In this document: positions 1 through 11,840 of the stretch, piece after piece
How the letters are laid out: every line of letters begins with the position of its first letter
Position numbering within the stretch: position 1 is the first letter of the stretch
Made by a program: the position numbers and the translations under genes
Notes under the pieces: generated by a model
What the model saw: the letters and a program-made list of their open reading frames with translations, nothing else
Told to the model about the DNA's origin: nothing
The model's database searches: none
NCBI GenBank assembly: GCA_963693315.1
Contig: OY856186.1
Coordinates: 94,948,132 to 95,012,131, forward strand
DNA length: 64,000 nt
Source of the DNA: Diogma glabrata
Lineage: Eukaryota; Arthropoda; Insecta; Diptera; Cylindrotomidae
Reading direction: 5' to 3'

Positions 1-780
1 ATCATAATATTTTAATAAAATTTATAAATATTGAATATTTGAACATATTTCTATCATTTTTATCCAAATGACAACTTTGACGTTCCAGGTTCCTGCAAAA
101 TCAGCTGTTTTAAAAATTTGCCAATCTTTTTTGTCCTTGATCTAGCTGAAAATGGCAAGCTCACACTTGAAAACTTTTTTACACAAAATTAAAATATAAA
201 TCTTTCCAAAATTTAAAAAAAAAATAGTTCAGGTCTAAAGGTTGAGGCCCCAGGTCTTTTGAAATGAAAACAAACGCAAAAGGCAATGATTTCATCATGT
301 TTGAATTTATGTTATTTAAATTCATCTTAACTTTTAAGACAATTTTTAAACTATAGCCTCACAAAATTCCAGCTTTCTAACCCAAAAGGTTCCATTTTTA
401 TAAGCAATATAATGCACCTATTACAGACAAATCTCAAGCCATTTAATACCAAAGGAAAATTATCATATGCTCTTTTGTTTGTATTTTTATTTTTTTTTTC
501 ACTAAGTAAACTATGTATTTGAAAAAGATTAAATGAGAACAAAAAAATACAACACAAAGATGATTTTAAATTAAAATTGTTTAATAATGTTTGATTATAA
601 ATTATGTGTGGTGGTATAATTGTAGTTGTGACGTAGTTCTTTTGATCTTTGTTGGACGTTTATTTGATCTTTGGTGGATTTAATATGTTATGACTAATTT
701 TAACCAAATTAAACAAAACTGTTCCGAAATTGCATAAAGTAGTTTCGGTTAATGTATTAAATGTCTTTTGTGAAAGTTGT
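1..780. other. AT-rich sequence, nothing recognised
   Basis: No coding frame with family resemblance, TIR or tandem repeat was seen. It may be intron or intergenic DNA left of the host gene's visible exons. Confidence 0.5.
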
Positions 781-787
781 TGGATAA

Positions 788-905
788 TTCCGTTTCTATT
801 TAGTTTTTTGATTTCAACTAATTTGATACATTGATTCTACTTGTATGCATATCTGTCTGATCAAGAAATCTACCTTTTTCTAGCGGATATACCTGCCGCT
901 GGACT
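788..905. repeat. Inverted-repeat arm partnered with 2530-2640
   Basis: The stretch containing AAATCTACCT, TTTCTAGCGGATATAC and TGCCGC-TGGACTTTTT reappears in reverse complement at 2530-2640, including the flanking ACTAAT-TGATACAT-GATTCTAC block. The partner lies inside the hAT element at 2265-5886, so this is a diverged inverted copy of hAT-internal sequence rather than a simple hairpin. Confidence 0.6.
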
Positions 906-1098
906 TTTTATTATTCAAATGACCCTACTCTTATTTTTTCTATGCATCACTAAATTATATATTAGAGTGAGCATCAACAGATAATACCTTACTTTAGGTC
1001 ACATCTGAAGATAACTCGACTCAACTTTCGCTACTGTCTAGTGCAACTCTTAGTTCTTTTCTTATATCGTTTCATCTTAGATGGCACTAGGGGAGGAG

Positions 1099-1362
1099 TG
1101 TTGGGGTGAACAAACGAACGTATGAGCAATCCGAAAAGACTTCACCAGAACAATTTTCTGTTGTTTTTGGTTTGTTTTAAAAAAATATTTACGTATTGCC
1201 GCTTGGTTTTTGCTTACATAAGACATAAATAAGACGTGCGTTTAGCCCGTCAGAAGCACAAAAATGGGTTTTATTCTTGTTGTAAATAGTAACTTCTTTT
1301 GTAATTAAACTTTAAAAATATAAATATTGTGAAATATAAATTGAATTTAATAAATTGCAACA
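1099..1362 (+). repeat. Copia-like 3' LTR
   Basis: The 264-bp segment begins TGTTGGGGTG and ends TTGCAACA, the TG...CA ends and TGTTG/CAACA short inverted repeats of LTRs. It is immediately preceded by a purine-rich run, AGGGGAGGAG, that looks like a polypurine tract, as expected upstream of a 3' LTR. Flanking bases (GGAG and ACTT) do not match, so it is not a simple solo LTR with target duplication. An A/T-rich promoter-like ATAAATAAG occurs at about 1225-1235. No pol coding sequence is left upstream. The call is inference from ends and PPT only. Confidence 0.45.
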
Positions 1363-2917
1363 ACTTTTACATAAATTGTGCGAATAGCTAAATAAAATAA
1401 GCAGTGTCTTTATGAACTAACATAAACTTTATTTTACTCTATTATTATAAATATCTTTAATTTTAATATTTTGTGAAAAACATAATTCAACTGTCGAAAT
1501 AAATTTAGTAAAGATGTTTCTAAAAAATGAAAGATGTTTCAAAGGAGGACGTTTTCTCATGGTGTAAAGAATGTTGTGAATAAAACAAATAATACATAAA
1601 ATAAATAATAGTTCAAAATCAAAATTACACTAATTCAAAATTATGCTATGCAATGTTCACGCCATATTACAAATCCTATTTCTAGTGTACCACATCATAA
1701 TACAACATACAACATCTTTCAATGGAGTCAAACATATTAATGGAATTTCATGCCATACTAGGAACTTTAAACCAATGATTGTCCATTTTTGTAAAAATTC
1801 TAAATATGTTAAAATGTAAATATATTTGTCTTAAATTCATTTTTGCCGATATGTTTTGTCCTATCATACTATAAGATAGTAAGTGGTAAATCTACTGAAT
1901 TTAGTCGTTTATGAAAATTTTCAGTCGTAATTTCCCAAAGTGATAATTCGAAATAATTTTTGCGATAATTTCGAAAGCAAGTTGATTGATAATAGGTCAA
2001 GGCCGTAGGTTGAGGGCTATTATCAATGCCATATGCTTGAGGGATTTTCCAAAAATATGAGAATTTATCACCGGTCGAGGGTTTCGTTTAGAAATTTTTG
2101 ATTTCTTTAAATTTTTTTGTTCGTTTTATACCACCCTAATGTCGTTTATATTATCCGGCACCGTCAGGCAAAAAAATTATTAAAACATGGGGTTCTTATG
2201 TAGATATTTATATTATCACTCATTTTTTACACTGAATGATAATACATATCAATATCTCCATAACTAGTGTTTCTTCTCGAGAAATTTAACAAAAATCTAA
2301 TCTCGATTTCTCGAGAAAATTTTTATTTTTCTCGAGAAAAATATTTTTCCTCTATTTAAAAAATTAAACGTCGTATTTACTAAAAACAATCAAAAATATA
2401 AATGTTTGCGCTTTTCGGAACAAAAGAGAAGTAAAATTACGGTAAGGTAGATTTATGTACCACTGCATTCTAAATAGTTTAACATTTTGTGTGAAATGCA
2501 AAATAATCAGAAACAAAAAAAAGTCCAAGCGGCACGTATATCCGCTAGAAATAGGTAGATTTCGAGATCAGACAGTTTTGTGTGCCAGTAGAATCTGATG
2601 TATCAGATTAGTTTAAATAACACAAACTAATTTCAAACAGATATCGAACAAATTTTAAAAAGAAAATTAGCTACATATAAGCAAAACTATATCTATCCAA
2701 TTTTGCAACAAACAAATATCAAATCTACCACAGAACATGTGTGTGACAATTTATGACACAAGCCTACGCTATATCATATGTCGTCCAATTACTGCAAAAT
2801 ATCAAAATAGTTTATTTCTAAGAAAAAAAATTAATTTCTTCTATTCAAACCTTTTTATTTTTTTTTCATTGACTGTTATAAGGTTTTTGGAAATTGTAGT
2901 TATGGATTGTTGCAAAC

Positions 2918-3875
2918 TTTTTTGTTGAAGCCAACAAGTCAAAAACCTCTAACTGTAGAGGTTTATATTTATAAGAAACGGATTAAAATTTTTCCACAGA
3001 TTCTAAATTTATGAAGTTTTTAAAAATATTAGTATCCAAACGGCCGTTATAACGGATTAAAAAACGAATTTTTTTTTCTAGTATAAAGCCTCTAATTATT
3101 TAACCATGTGTCAGATTTTTCTGATTTACGAACTTGTCCAAGATATTAATAAAACACACATGTTTACGGAAGGTTTTTTGATCTGGCTCCACAAATGCGA
3201 CCGTGAGAGTGCCGGTTGATTCAAACGCATTTTGTGTTTTACAAGCTTTTTTGTTGGAGCCGCTCACTGAGAAACCTCCAACTGCAGAGGTCTTTTTTTT
3301 GAAAGAAACTGATTAGAAAGGTTTCAAAGATTCTAAATTTATGAAGTTTTTAAAAATATTAGAATCTAAACGGCCGTTATAACGGATCTAAAACACATAG
3401 TTTTTTTCTAGTATAAAGCCTCTAGTTTTTTAACCCTGTGTCGGATTTGGCTGTTTTACGAACTTGTCCAAGATATTAATAAAACGCACGTTTTTAGAAA
3501 AGGTTTTTTGATCTGGTCTTACAAATGCGACCATGAGAGTGCCCGTTGTTTAAAAAAAAATTTTTTTTGCAATTTTTTTTGTTGGAGCCACTCACTCAGG
3601 AACCTCTAACTGCAGAGGTCTATTTTTAAAACAAATTGATAAAAAAGATTTCAAAGATTCTAAATTTGTTAATTTTTTTAAAATATTGGTATCCAAACGG
3701 CCGTTATAGCGGTTTTAAAAAATCAATTTTTTTTAGAAAATAGGCTCTAGTTCCTTAACCACGTGTCGAATTTTGCTGGTTCACGAACTCGTCCGAGATA
3801 TTAATAGAACACACATGTACAGAAAATTTTTTTGATCTACCTCAACAAATGCGACCGTGAGAGTGCCTGTCGTTT
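2918..3875 (+). repeat. Three tandem ~325-bp units with internal palindromes
   Basis: Units start at about 2918, 3246 and 3573, each with TTTTTTGTTG-AGCC. Each unit carries the hairpin CCTCTAACTGTAGAGG (or ACTGCAGAGG variants), the palindrome AACGGCCGTT followed by ATAACGG or similar, a GTCCAAGATATTAATA block and the phrase ATGCGACC-TGAGAGTGCC. The third unit runs into the TA tract. Units differ by scattered substitutions, so the array is not fresh. Confidence 0.85.
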
Positions 3876-3889
3876 TCGTTATATCTCAT

Positions 3890-4075
<186 letters not shown>

Positions 4076-4163
4076 TTTTTTTGTGTTTTTTCGTCTCCGC
4101 TTATCATATATAGTCGTTTGGCACAAAAATTTTTCCGAAATTCCGAGATGAAGCCCATTGCAA

Positions 4164-4192
4164 TAGGTAGATTTTTATATGAAATCTACCTA
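4164..4192. repeat. Short perfect hairpin
   Basis: Arms TAGGTAGATTT and AAATCTACCTA (11 bp each) enclose a 7-base loop. A related but decayed copy, with the shared leader TTGCAATAGGTAG, occurs at 15660-15705. Confidence 0.7.
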
Positions 4193-5399
4193 AAACAGAG
4201 AGTGTGCTTAAGACCGCACGGCAGAAGTGAAAACTTCATTGGCAATCGCAATCAATTGATATCGTATTAGTAGTATTTGGATCGTATTAGTAGAATAAAT
4301 GAGAAACAAGTCAGAACGATAAACCGCTAACTACACACACTAACCTCACAATGTAAATCAAATAATTGTCAAAATAGCACTCATATGCCAATAGCAGGGA
4401 CTAAAGTACGCGTGGTTGTCACACCCATAGATCAACAAGTTTAAATTTTACAAATCTTCCTGCGGAAAGCTAAGCAAATTCATTTTTATGAATGCGCATT
4501 GTTGCCGTTTGCAAATCACTATCGGCTAAGTGACACCATTTTTAATTGTTTTATTTATCATGATTGCCATCCATTTTTAATCATACATAAGCTATGCTTC
4601 TTTGTATAGAATTTATGCGATTTCTGTCTCGTAATTGTGAGCTTTAAATCGATATAATCGATTTTATCAAGTTACAAGTATTAAGTCTTCACTTAATTTT
4701 AGAAACATGTATTACATACAATTGCAAACCGACAACATATTTAATGAAGATGATAAAATTCCAATACATATAATTTTGATATACAAATGTAATTGTTTCA
4801 GGTTATACTATCTTTCTTACGTTATTTTTAATTTCATAAAGATTATGTTCAATAAAAAAAACATTGATCAAAGCAAACAACCGTTTAAAACGCTAGTTAA
4901 ATAAAAAGCAAAAATTAAGCGTACACAACAACTTCATAAATTTTCATGATGATTAATGTATTAATGCATAAAAGATAAACAGCCAGACATACTTTCAATT
5001 TTATATATATTCAATTTTTATTTAGCATGATGACTCGAATGCAAATTGCAAAAGACAGTAGCAATATAACTTTAAAAAACTAAAAAACTGCGTTATAGAT
5101 CAATTTTTTAAAATTCGTATAAAGATATTTTTATTATTTTTATGAATTCATAAATAAAAAAAAAATAATTTTAATGGTATGCATCAAACTGCAATATTTA
5201 TGGTAAAATGATATTCTGTAAATGATCTGCAACCACTGCTCTTCATTGACATTTCAATGCCATACATTTTTTGAAAAGAAAACAGCCAGAGTCGGGCACA
5301 AGTGGAAGAAGTTGACCTGCGCATAAAAGATGTGTTCAAATCAACAATGATATGCAAAAAAACGATAAATTCATGTAAAGGCGATGTCCGATTGAAGTA

Positions 5400-5635
5400 A
5401 TTGCTCAATTAGTTGCTGTTGATGGGTTTTCTTTCCACAGAATTACAAAAAGTAGCTTTATTCGACAGTCATTTTTCCGAAAAATCCTTCAGATGTAAAG
5501 GAGTCATTAAATTTGTTGAAACTAAAAGCTTGAGATGCTAAATAAAATTAATTCAACAGTAACAAAAAGTTTAGCACATCCCTTGACGAATGGACTAGCG
5601 TCAACAACAAAAGATTTATGGATGTTCACATATAA
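5400..5635 (+). pseudogene. hAT transposase relic
   Basis: Two blocks in different frames match the N-terminal half of hAT transposases. Block one (5400-5483) reads IAQLVAVDGFSFHRITKSSF and continues IRQSFFRK, the conserved region in which a target-site Arg precedes ITKS. Block two (5570-5632) reads FSTSLDEWTSVNNKRFMDVH, the conserved DEWTS motif, and is followed by a TAA. A frameshift lies between them, and the catalytic C-terminal half is missing before the element ends at 5886. The gene cannot be functional. It supports the superfamily assignment made from the ends of the element. Confidence 0.8.
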
Positions 5636-5894
5636 ATTGTTATATCACTGAATCGGATAATTTGGGATAAATCCCTGTAAATGGAAATTGTTCGAAATTA
5701 TTAGATTCATTATTTACAAATAAAAAACTGTTTAATTCAATATGCATAGTTAAAAAATCAGTGTAAAGGGTTTACATTGGTTTTTAATTTGACGTTATAA
5801 ACGAAGAATTCTAAGAAAATATATTTCGAGAAATAAATATTTCTCGTTTTCTTTCTCGAAAATTTTAAAAGAAATCAGAAACACTATCCATAAC

Positions 5895-6600
5895 CCATGT
5901 TCAAATCAGTTTCATGCTTTTTATTATCTGTCTGATAAGATAAATACACCTTTATATGTGCCTTTATATTCTGACCTACTATAAATCCATCGAGTCGTCA
6001 AAATTAATTACTTCGATGGTTTTCGCAGGTAAAGAAGAAAGCTTTAATAATCTATCCTTTGCTCAGTATTACATACAAAGCTGTTTTTATTTGACCCAGG
6101 ACATGATCCATTAAAATATTTTAATTTATATGACTTCTGATTTTGTGGCTAGTTTGTTATCAACTATTGATTAAACTAGCTTAGATGTTCAATCCATCAA
6201 TCTAAAGCTTTAGTTGTGATAAATGGGATGAAAGGAAAAAACATCTTCATGAGCAATATTTCTTTCAGTTTTTCCTATTTCTATTGGTTTAAAAAACATG
6301 GTTAGGTAGCTGATAGCATTTCTTATGTTTATCTATATCTATATGTTTTTTTATATCATATGTCTTTTTATATCATTTCATCGATAAGAAACCTATTGAA
6401 GTTATATGCCGTACATTTTAATGAAAAGTAAGCCCCTGAATTATACTATCTTTTCTACATCTAAATCTTATGGAAGCCTTATAAAAGCTATTGAGATTGT
6501 AACTACTATCTAATATATTTATTACATCTTAATATTCAAATAAACTGATTAGATGGCGTGCAGGACAAATGAACGAAGGACCCCAGTTCGAATGCTGATG
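5895..6600. other. AT-rich spacer, nothing recognised
   Basis: No repeat structure or coding similarity was seen between the hAT duplication and the non-LTR fragment that follows. Confidence 0.5.
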
Positions 6601-6604
6601 CAAC

Positions 6605-6925
6605 CGTAAGCAAAACTTTAGTTCAAAATTTTCAAAATTTCTGTCTAACCGATACATTTCGGTATCGATTCTTTTCCCCACTTTACTAGGCAATTGATTT
6701 GTATAAACAGGAAAACTGTTGAGATCACTCACTGTCACAGTAAAACTGCAAAGGGACATCTTTGTCAGTACATCGTATAAATGGAATGCTTTGCCCGAAT
6801 CAATAGTCACGAGTGCCTTCAATCCACAAATATTTAAAAAAGCGTCCACCAAGACCACCAAGATGTGTGGTGACATATTTTGTGATTCACAACACTTTTT
6901 ATTAAACAAAACAAAAATACAATAA
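6605..6925 (+). pseudogene. Jockey-type non-LTR fragment (internally deleted 3' part)
   Basis: Bases near 6640 (CCGATACATTTCGGTATCGAT) match the reverse-transcriptase thumb region of the better preserved copy at 47207-49171 (NFLSDRYISV). They are followed directly by its C-terminus, RDIFVSTSYKWNALPESIVT then SAFNPQIFKK (about 6745-6835). The intervening catalytic region is gone. No poly(A) remains. It is an old wreck of the same broad family as the copies at 58380 and 63200. Confidence 0.75.
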
Positions 6926-7597
6926 CATAACAGTAATCTGACGTTAAAAAAGTGTAGAAATACAAAAAAAATTGTAATATTTTTGTCACATTTTTCAATT
7001 ACTCCGATAAGACTTCCAAAGATTGCTTAAAAACGATCTGTTAGAATCACTTTAATGAAGCTATATCTTGTGAAAACCAAAAATTCTATTCAGCTTACAT
7101 GACCGCTTACAAAAGAGCATACCGAAGTTATTTCCGAAGTTTTACACAAACCATATAGCTTCGATAATGGCAGGAAAATTTATCCAAATAAAAGTTCTCC
7201 AAACCGAAACCATTTATAGAAGCTTTAAAGAATCTTTGAAGGTGGAAAAACTAGTTTCGGTAAGACTGTTAAGTGTTTTAAAAGAAGTTAGAATGATAGT
7301 TGGGAGGTTTCGATAGTTTCGATAATACGGGAAATTGTGGTACACATATGTTTCGTGAGTAGCGTGGGACAGATTTGTCCGTAGGACAATGCAATGAAAT
7401 ATGGGACGTTCTCACGCAGTTTGAAGCTAATTGGAACTCAGTGCAAGTGGCCATGGAATAGTAGATTAAATTCGTGATAGTTTGGTAATAACGGTGCGTA
7501 ATTGTTAATTGTTAAAGAAAACAGTTGATTCTTCTTTTATGCTTCAACAACCCAGTGATCATTTTACACGACTATCAAACTCCTAATAAGGGCCATG
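6926..7597. other. Unassigned AT-rich sequence
   Basis: No convincing gene, TIR pair or tandem repeat seen. Confidence 0.5.
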
Positions 7598-8587
7598 ATT
7601 CATGTAAAAGAATTGTCTTTCAGACAAAAAAAATTCGCTTGGATTGGTTGAAGGAAGGGAAAGAATTAACAATTTTTTACGGGTTTCCCGGGTAGGAGCT
7701 GCCAATATTAAACAACGAACTAATCTCGGGCCCGAATTGGCGAGCTTTGCAAAGCGAGTTTTGGGCCAATTGCAAATGCCTAGACTGAACCAAGGTTCTG
7801 TTTATTATATTACGCTTTATTAAGTAGTCTAATGCATTGTAAACATGTGCGGGCCATATAATGTTTATCTTTATTTTTATATACGTTACTCTTTCCAGAC
7901 ATTTAAAGGCGGTCTGGAAAAAATGAGTTTGGTAGACCTGGCCCAAGTCTTATTTGTCAGACTTGGCCCAAACCACTAGGGTGGTGCACTACTTCTTAGG
8001 CTAAGAGAGTGGTGAACTTAATATCACCAGAGTGGTGAGCTTAATATCACCAAAGTAATTTCAGATTAAACACTCTGGTTTTCCAGAGTGAGACACATCA
8101 GTCCAAACTGGGTCCAAGCTTGGGCCGTTTGAAAATGTTAAGTATGGCCCAACCCCTAAAAGCTGTGGCTCGAGCTTGGGCCAGGTTCGGCCCCGGGTTT
8201 TGCCGGGTAAGAAAAAGTTATAAAACATATCCTTGAAAATTTTGCTTGCCATATAATTAGAAAAATGAATTTTAAAAGTAGGTTGAATCGATAATTAATT
8301 TTTTCCCGATTATTTAATTACAACTTAATTAATATATTTAATCAAATAAATTGTAAATACAAAATAGGGCATGAATTAATTATCGAGAAAAATTCCTTTT
8401 ATATAATTCATTTTTCTAATATATGGTTTATGGAAAATTTTCTAGGTTATGTTTTATATCTTAAGCAAAAATAGCAGAATGTTTTGTCTTACGATCAAAA
8501 ATATTATCGTACGATAAAAAATTTGTTAACGCCCCTCAATTAAAGCGAATATTTTATTTGACTAAAAGACAATTCTTTTACATGAAT
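7598..8587. mobile_element. ~990-bp TIR element with nested MITE
   Basis: The left end ATTCATGTAAAAGAATTGTC (7598-7617) is repeated inverted as GACAATTCTTTTACATGAAT at the right end (to 8587), and AAGCGAA-type sequence continues the match inward on both sides. The interior has GC-richer blocks with repeated GGCCCA and CCCGGG words (7685-7770, 8100-8210) and no intact transposase. Superfamily is not assignable. Confidence 0.65.
8256..8420. mobile_element. 165-bp MITE nested in the TIR element
   Basis: Ends ATTAGAAAAATGAAT and ATTCATTTTTCTAAT are exact inverted repeats, and a second matched pair (CGATAATTAATT / AATTAATTATCG) lies inside. TA-rich flanks (TATA|...|ATAT) fit insertion at TA. Confidence 0.7.
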
Positions 8588-8832
8588 ATTTCTAATATTC
8601 CTTCTTCTTCTTTTCATTTAGTTTTCTTCGTTAAAAAATTATTTCCTTTTTGTTTTTTTCTTTAATTGGTTGTTAATTTGCTTTGCTGATTTGTCGTTGT
8701 TTATTCTTTTGTTGTAAAACAATTGCTGTCACCGTTTTATGACAGACGCTCGGATAAAAAAGTCCATGTGTATTCTGCATCTTGGACATTGTGGGATCCA
8801 GACAGTTTGACTGTTTGCACCGACAGATCAGG

Positions 8833-9484
8833 GGGTCGATTCTGATCGGTTTTGTCAATTTTGTCTCAACACTTTGTCTAAACTTTGTCTAATTCTCCAA
8901 AAAATATAATAATATAAACTATAATAACCTGTACTTGTATCAATAAAATTGTTTTGTTTTGTATTAAATTTTAGTAAAATTATTTTAAATACAGATTTGT
9001 TTACCTAAAACTATAAAATCTTGAATCGAAAAATCTTTTTGTGTTAAATTTTAATAAAATTATTTTGAAGTTTTGTTAAACCTTAAAACTATATATTGTA
9101 TCGAAAAATCGGTTTTTTGTGCTTTAAATTATAATAAAATTATATTAAATAAAGTTCTAAAAAAATGGCAAGAATTACAACTATAAACGTATATTTATAT
9201 TTATATAATTATTTTATTATTATAATACTATTTAGATATTAGTTTTTTATAAATTTGATTATTTTTATAAGAAAACGGTGTTTTAAGCGGATATTTATTT
9301 TGTTGTTATCAAAATGTTATTAAATAACTAAACGTCAAAATATTTAAATTGAGTGTTATTATTTTAGAAACACGTTTTTCGTTTAGTTTTTTTATTGCCG
9401 AATCAAGACAAGACAAATTTTTCTTTTGTCTAACATTTGTCACACATTTGACAAAAAATTGACAAAACCGATCAGAATCGACCC
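8833..9484. mobile_element. 652-bp non-autonomous TIR element
   Basis: The left end GGGTCGATTCTGATCGGTTT (8833-8852) and the inverted right end AAACCGATCAGAATCGACCC (9465-9484) match exactly, with TTGTCAATTTT-type sequence extending the arms. TCAG occurs just outside both ends (8828-8831, 9485-9488), a possible 4-bp target duplication with one extra G on the left. The interior is AT-rich, contains repeated TTAATAAAATTATTTT phrases, and has no coding capacity. Confidence 0.75.
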
Positions 9485-9489
9485 TCAGT

Positions 9490-10640
9490 AAAGGGGAAAA
9501 ATAATGACTTTGATTTTTATTGACTTTTTTTTATGTTGTGTATTTTGTGTTTTTCATTTTGGAGCTGCCCGACTTGACATATTCACTATTGACTATACTA
9601 TATGAGTATGAAGCGATCCCTCGATGGCTTAATTTTTATCAAAATTATAGTCTTTTATGAACTGAATAAAATCGGTTTTGTTTAACTTTTAATCTTGTAT
9701 TTACATCTTTAAAAATAATACTAAAACGTTCATCTTCGAAAAATTATGTCTTAGATCAATTATATGCAATATGCACGGATAATCTTTCGCCTATCAAATT
9801 CTTGAAAACATAGAAAACTGTCGAAAAACATCAGGTCTACCTCGATTCAAAAATTAAGAGGAGAACCATACATAAAATAGTCCAATCTAACCGTGGAAGT
9901 CTTTACTATAAGAATTGAATACCTCAACTTGGTGCCTCAGGTAAATATTCTTATTCAATTGTCTGTAAATAAATATAGAGGAACTATTAACCCATAGCTA
10001 TGTGTGTCAAATTAGTGCAACTTAACAACCTCAAAAATAATCTACCAGCAACAATTTTTGATAATCAGTAACACGCCAAGTACAAAGTTACTTGTACTTA
10101 AGTCAACTTGTTCGTTGTTCCATTCATGATTAAATTGATTGACATTTTTATTTACAAATAAATACAATATTTAATTTTAATTTAAAAACAAACTTCTTTT
10201 TTATTGTTCGTTGTATAAAACATAAACAAACAAAACAATTGATTACTATTCTTTTTTAATTTAAAAAATTAGTCATTCGAATTGATCTCAAGAAAAACCA
10301 AACGCGAAATATTATCGCGAATAAAATGCAAATATTTATAAATTGTAAAAATAAACGATAACCTCATTTATAATTTGTGCAAAATATTTTGTATTTGTCG
10401 GCAGATTTAATTTAAACATACGAAAAAAAAACAAAACGTTTTTTTGTTATTACTATTTGATTATTTTCTAAGGAAAGCTATATGAAGTTGACGTAAGAAA
10501 ACAAAATAATCAATCCACAGCTGTGTGTTTAAATTGAATACAGTTTGTATTTAGATTATTATTGTTCGTATTTAAATTAAAAAACCAACAGTTGCCTTGT
10601 TATTTATCAAAATATGTGCAGTATGTGTCAAATGATAGGT
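9490..10640. other. Unassigned AT-rich sequence
   Basis: No supported feature. Composition is about three quarters A+T with homopolymer runs. Confidence 0.5.
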
Positions 10641-10649
10641 ATCCTTTAA

Positions 10650-10920
10650 GAAATGCTGTGATTTTGTTCCTTTGGCTGGTAGAAGAAATATGGATTGTAA
10701 CACTCTTATGATCCAAGGACTTCAATTATTCAACAGTCTTCCAGTTCAAATAAAAAACTAATTTAATCTCCACGGTTTTAAAATGGAACTTTCAAATTAC
10801 ATTAAAAACAATTTTGTGAATTTAAAAACAAATTACTGTTACAAATTACAAACAAATTATTGTGAATTTTTAGAGGAATTTGATGAATCTATTAAATTTA
10901 TTAGAAAATTTATATAAAAT
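10650..10920 (+). pseudogene. C-terminal remnant of a second non-LTR lineage
   Basis: The frame around 10685-10850 reads GRRNMDCNTLMIQGLQLFNS then LPVQIKN, a stop, and LHGFKMELSNYIKNNF. This is the C-terminal tail pattern of jockey/I-like reverse transcriptases (short hydrophobic Leu-Phe-Asn-Ser-Leu-Pro motif followed by FK...L). It differs from the YKWNSLPE tail of the dominant family in the window. Confidence 0.6.
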
Positions 10921-11594
10921 GTGTCATATAATTATAAAGCTTCACGGCTAATAAAACTTTAAATAAATAAAAAAATTTACTTATATGAAGACATCTTTTG
11001 TTTTGAAAAAAAAAAATGATTATAAGATAATATGAAAGTGGGGCTACCTTACTCTTTGCGGTTTAACATCTCCGTTTTAAGTATAGGTATGAGTAAAAAT
11101 AGTTTGTTTACTTCATTTCAACGTGGAATTAAGATTAGAGCATGCCGGAAGTAAAGACTATCATTTACCTTTGCCTATTATTTAGCTTTGCCTCTGAGCG
11201 TTAGATATACCAGACAGCACCGCTGCAAATAGCAGATACACCTGTATAATCATTTCGATGATACCACCACTGCCTTTAAATAAAAAATAAGGATTCCGAA
11301 GCAAACTTTCTTTCCTCTTCTCCTACCTATTTTTTGGGTACTGGTCACTGATTACAAACATTTTTAAAATTGTTGAATTCTGCCACAAAATTGGTTGAAG
11401 CATAAAATTATTACAGTCAAGTAAATTGAGGTTGGCGATCTGTTCTTTTCGTTAGTTCTAATCTCTTAGTTAGGTCTGATGCAGTACCACTAGTGCAGAA
11501 AATAATAGGGCAAAAATAAAGTAGCCACTATCACTTCGAATTCATTGTGAATATTTAATTTTCCAAATAGCTGGAGTTCAAATCTTGTTGGTAT

Positions 11595-11840
11595 ACCGAT
11601 CTCCCCAATGTTCAGTAGACATATCACTCGACTTTCTTAACCATGCTCTTGTTGGCAATAATTTAACGATACTTTCGCCTCCAACCATTGTGATAGGTGA
11701 CTTTAATGTTGATTTCAATAAAAATCGTCAAATCTGACTCTCAAACTATTTTCTACAAAAAAATTTACAAAAAAAAAATGCATGAACCAACGACAGTTGA
11801 AGCTACATCAATTGATAACATATTTTCCAATATATAATTT
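11595..11840 (+). pseudogene. Non-LTR endonuclease fragment, copy 1
   Basis: The frame reads VYRSPQCSVDISLDFLNHAL, with the apurinic-endonuclease motif IGDFNVDF. A stop follows NKNRQI, and a frame change separates the later ASTIDNIFSNI-like part. It is the same fragment as at 13816-14067 but more decayed. Confidence 0.75.

Noticed and set aside
5184..5408. 74-codon minus-strand frame
   Set aside because: It overlaps the plus-strand hAT transposase relic and has no domain similarity of its own.
8730..8830. Minus-strand frame reading LSGSHNVQDAEYTWTF, reminiscent of a PKD domain expected in an LRP11-like protein
   Set aside because: An acceptor-like CAG in the right phase precedes it, but a stop follows after about 25 codons and there is no donor GT in a good context; part abuts a transposon end. 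Likely coincidence.
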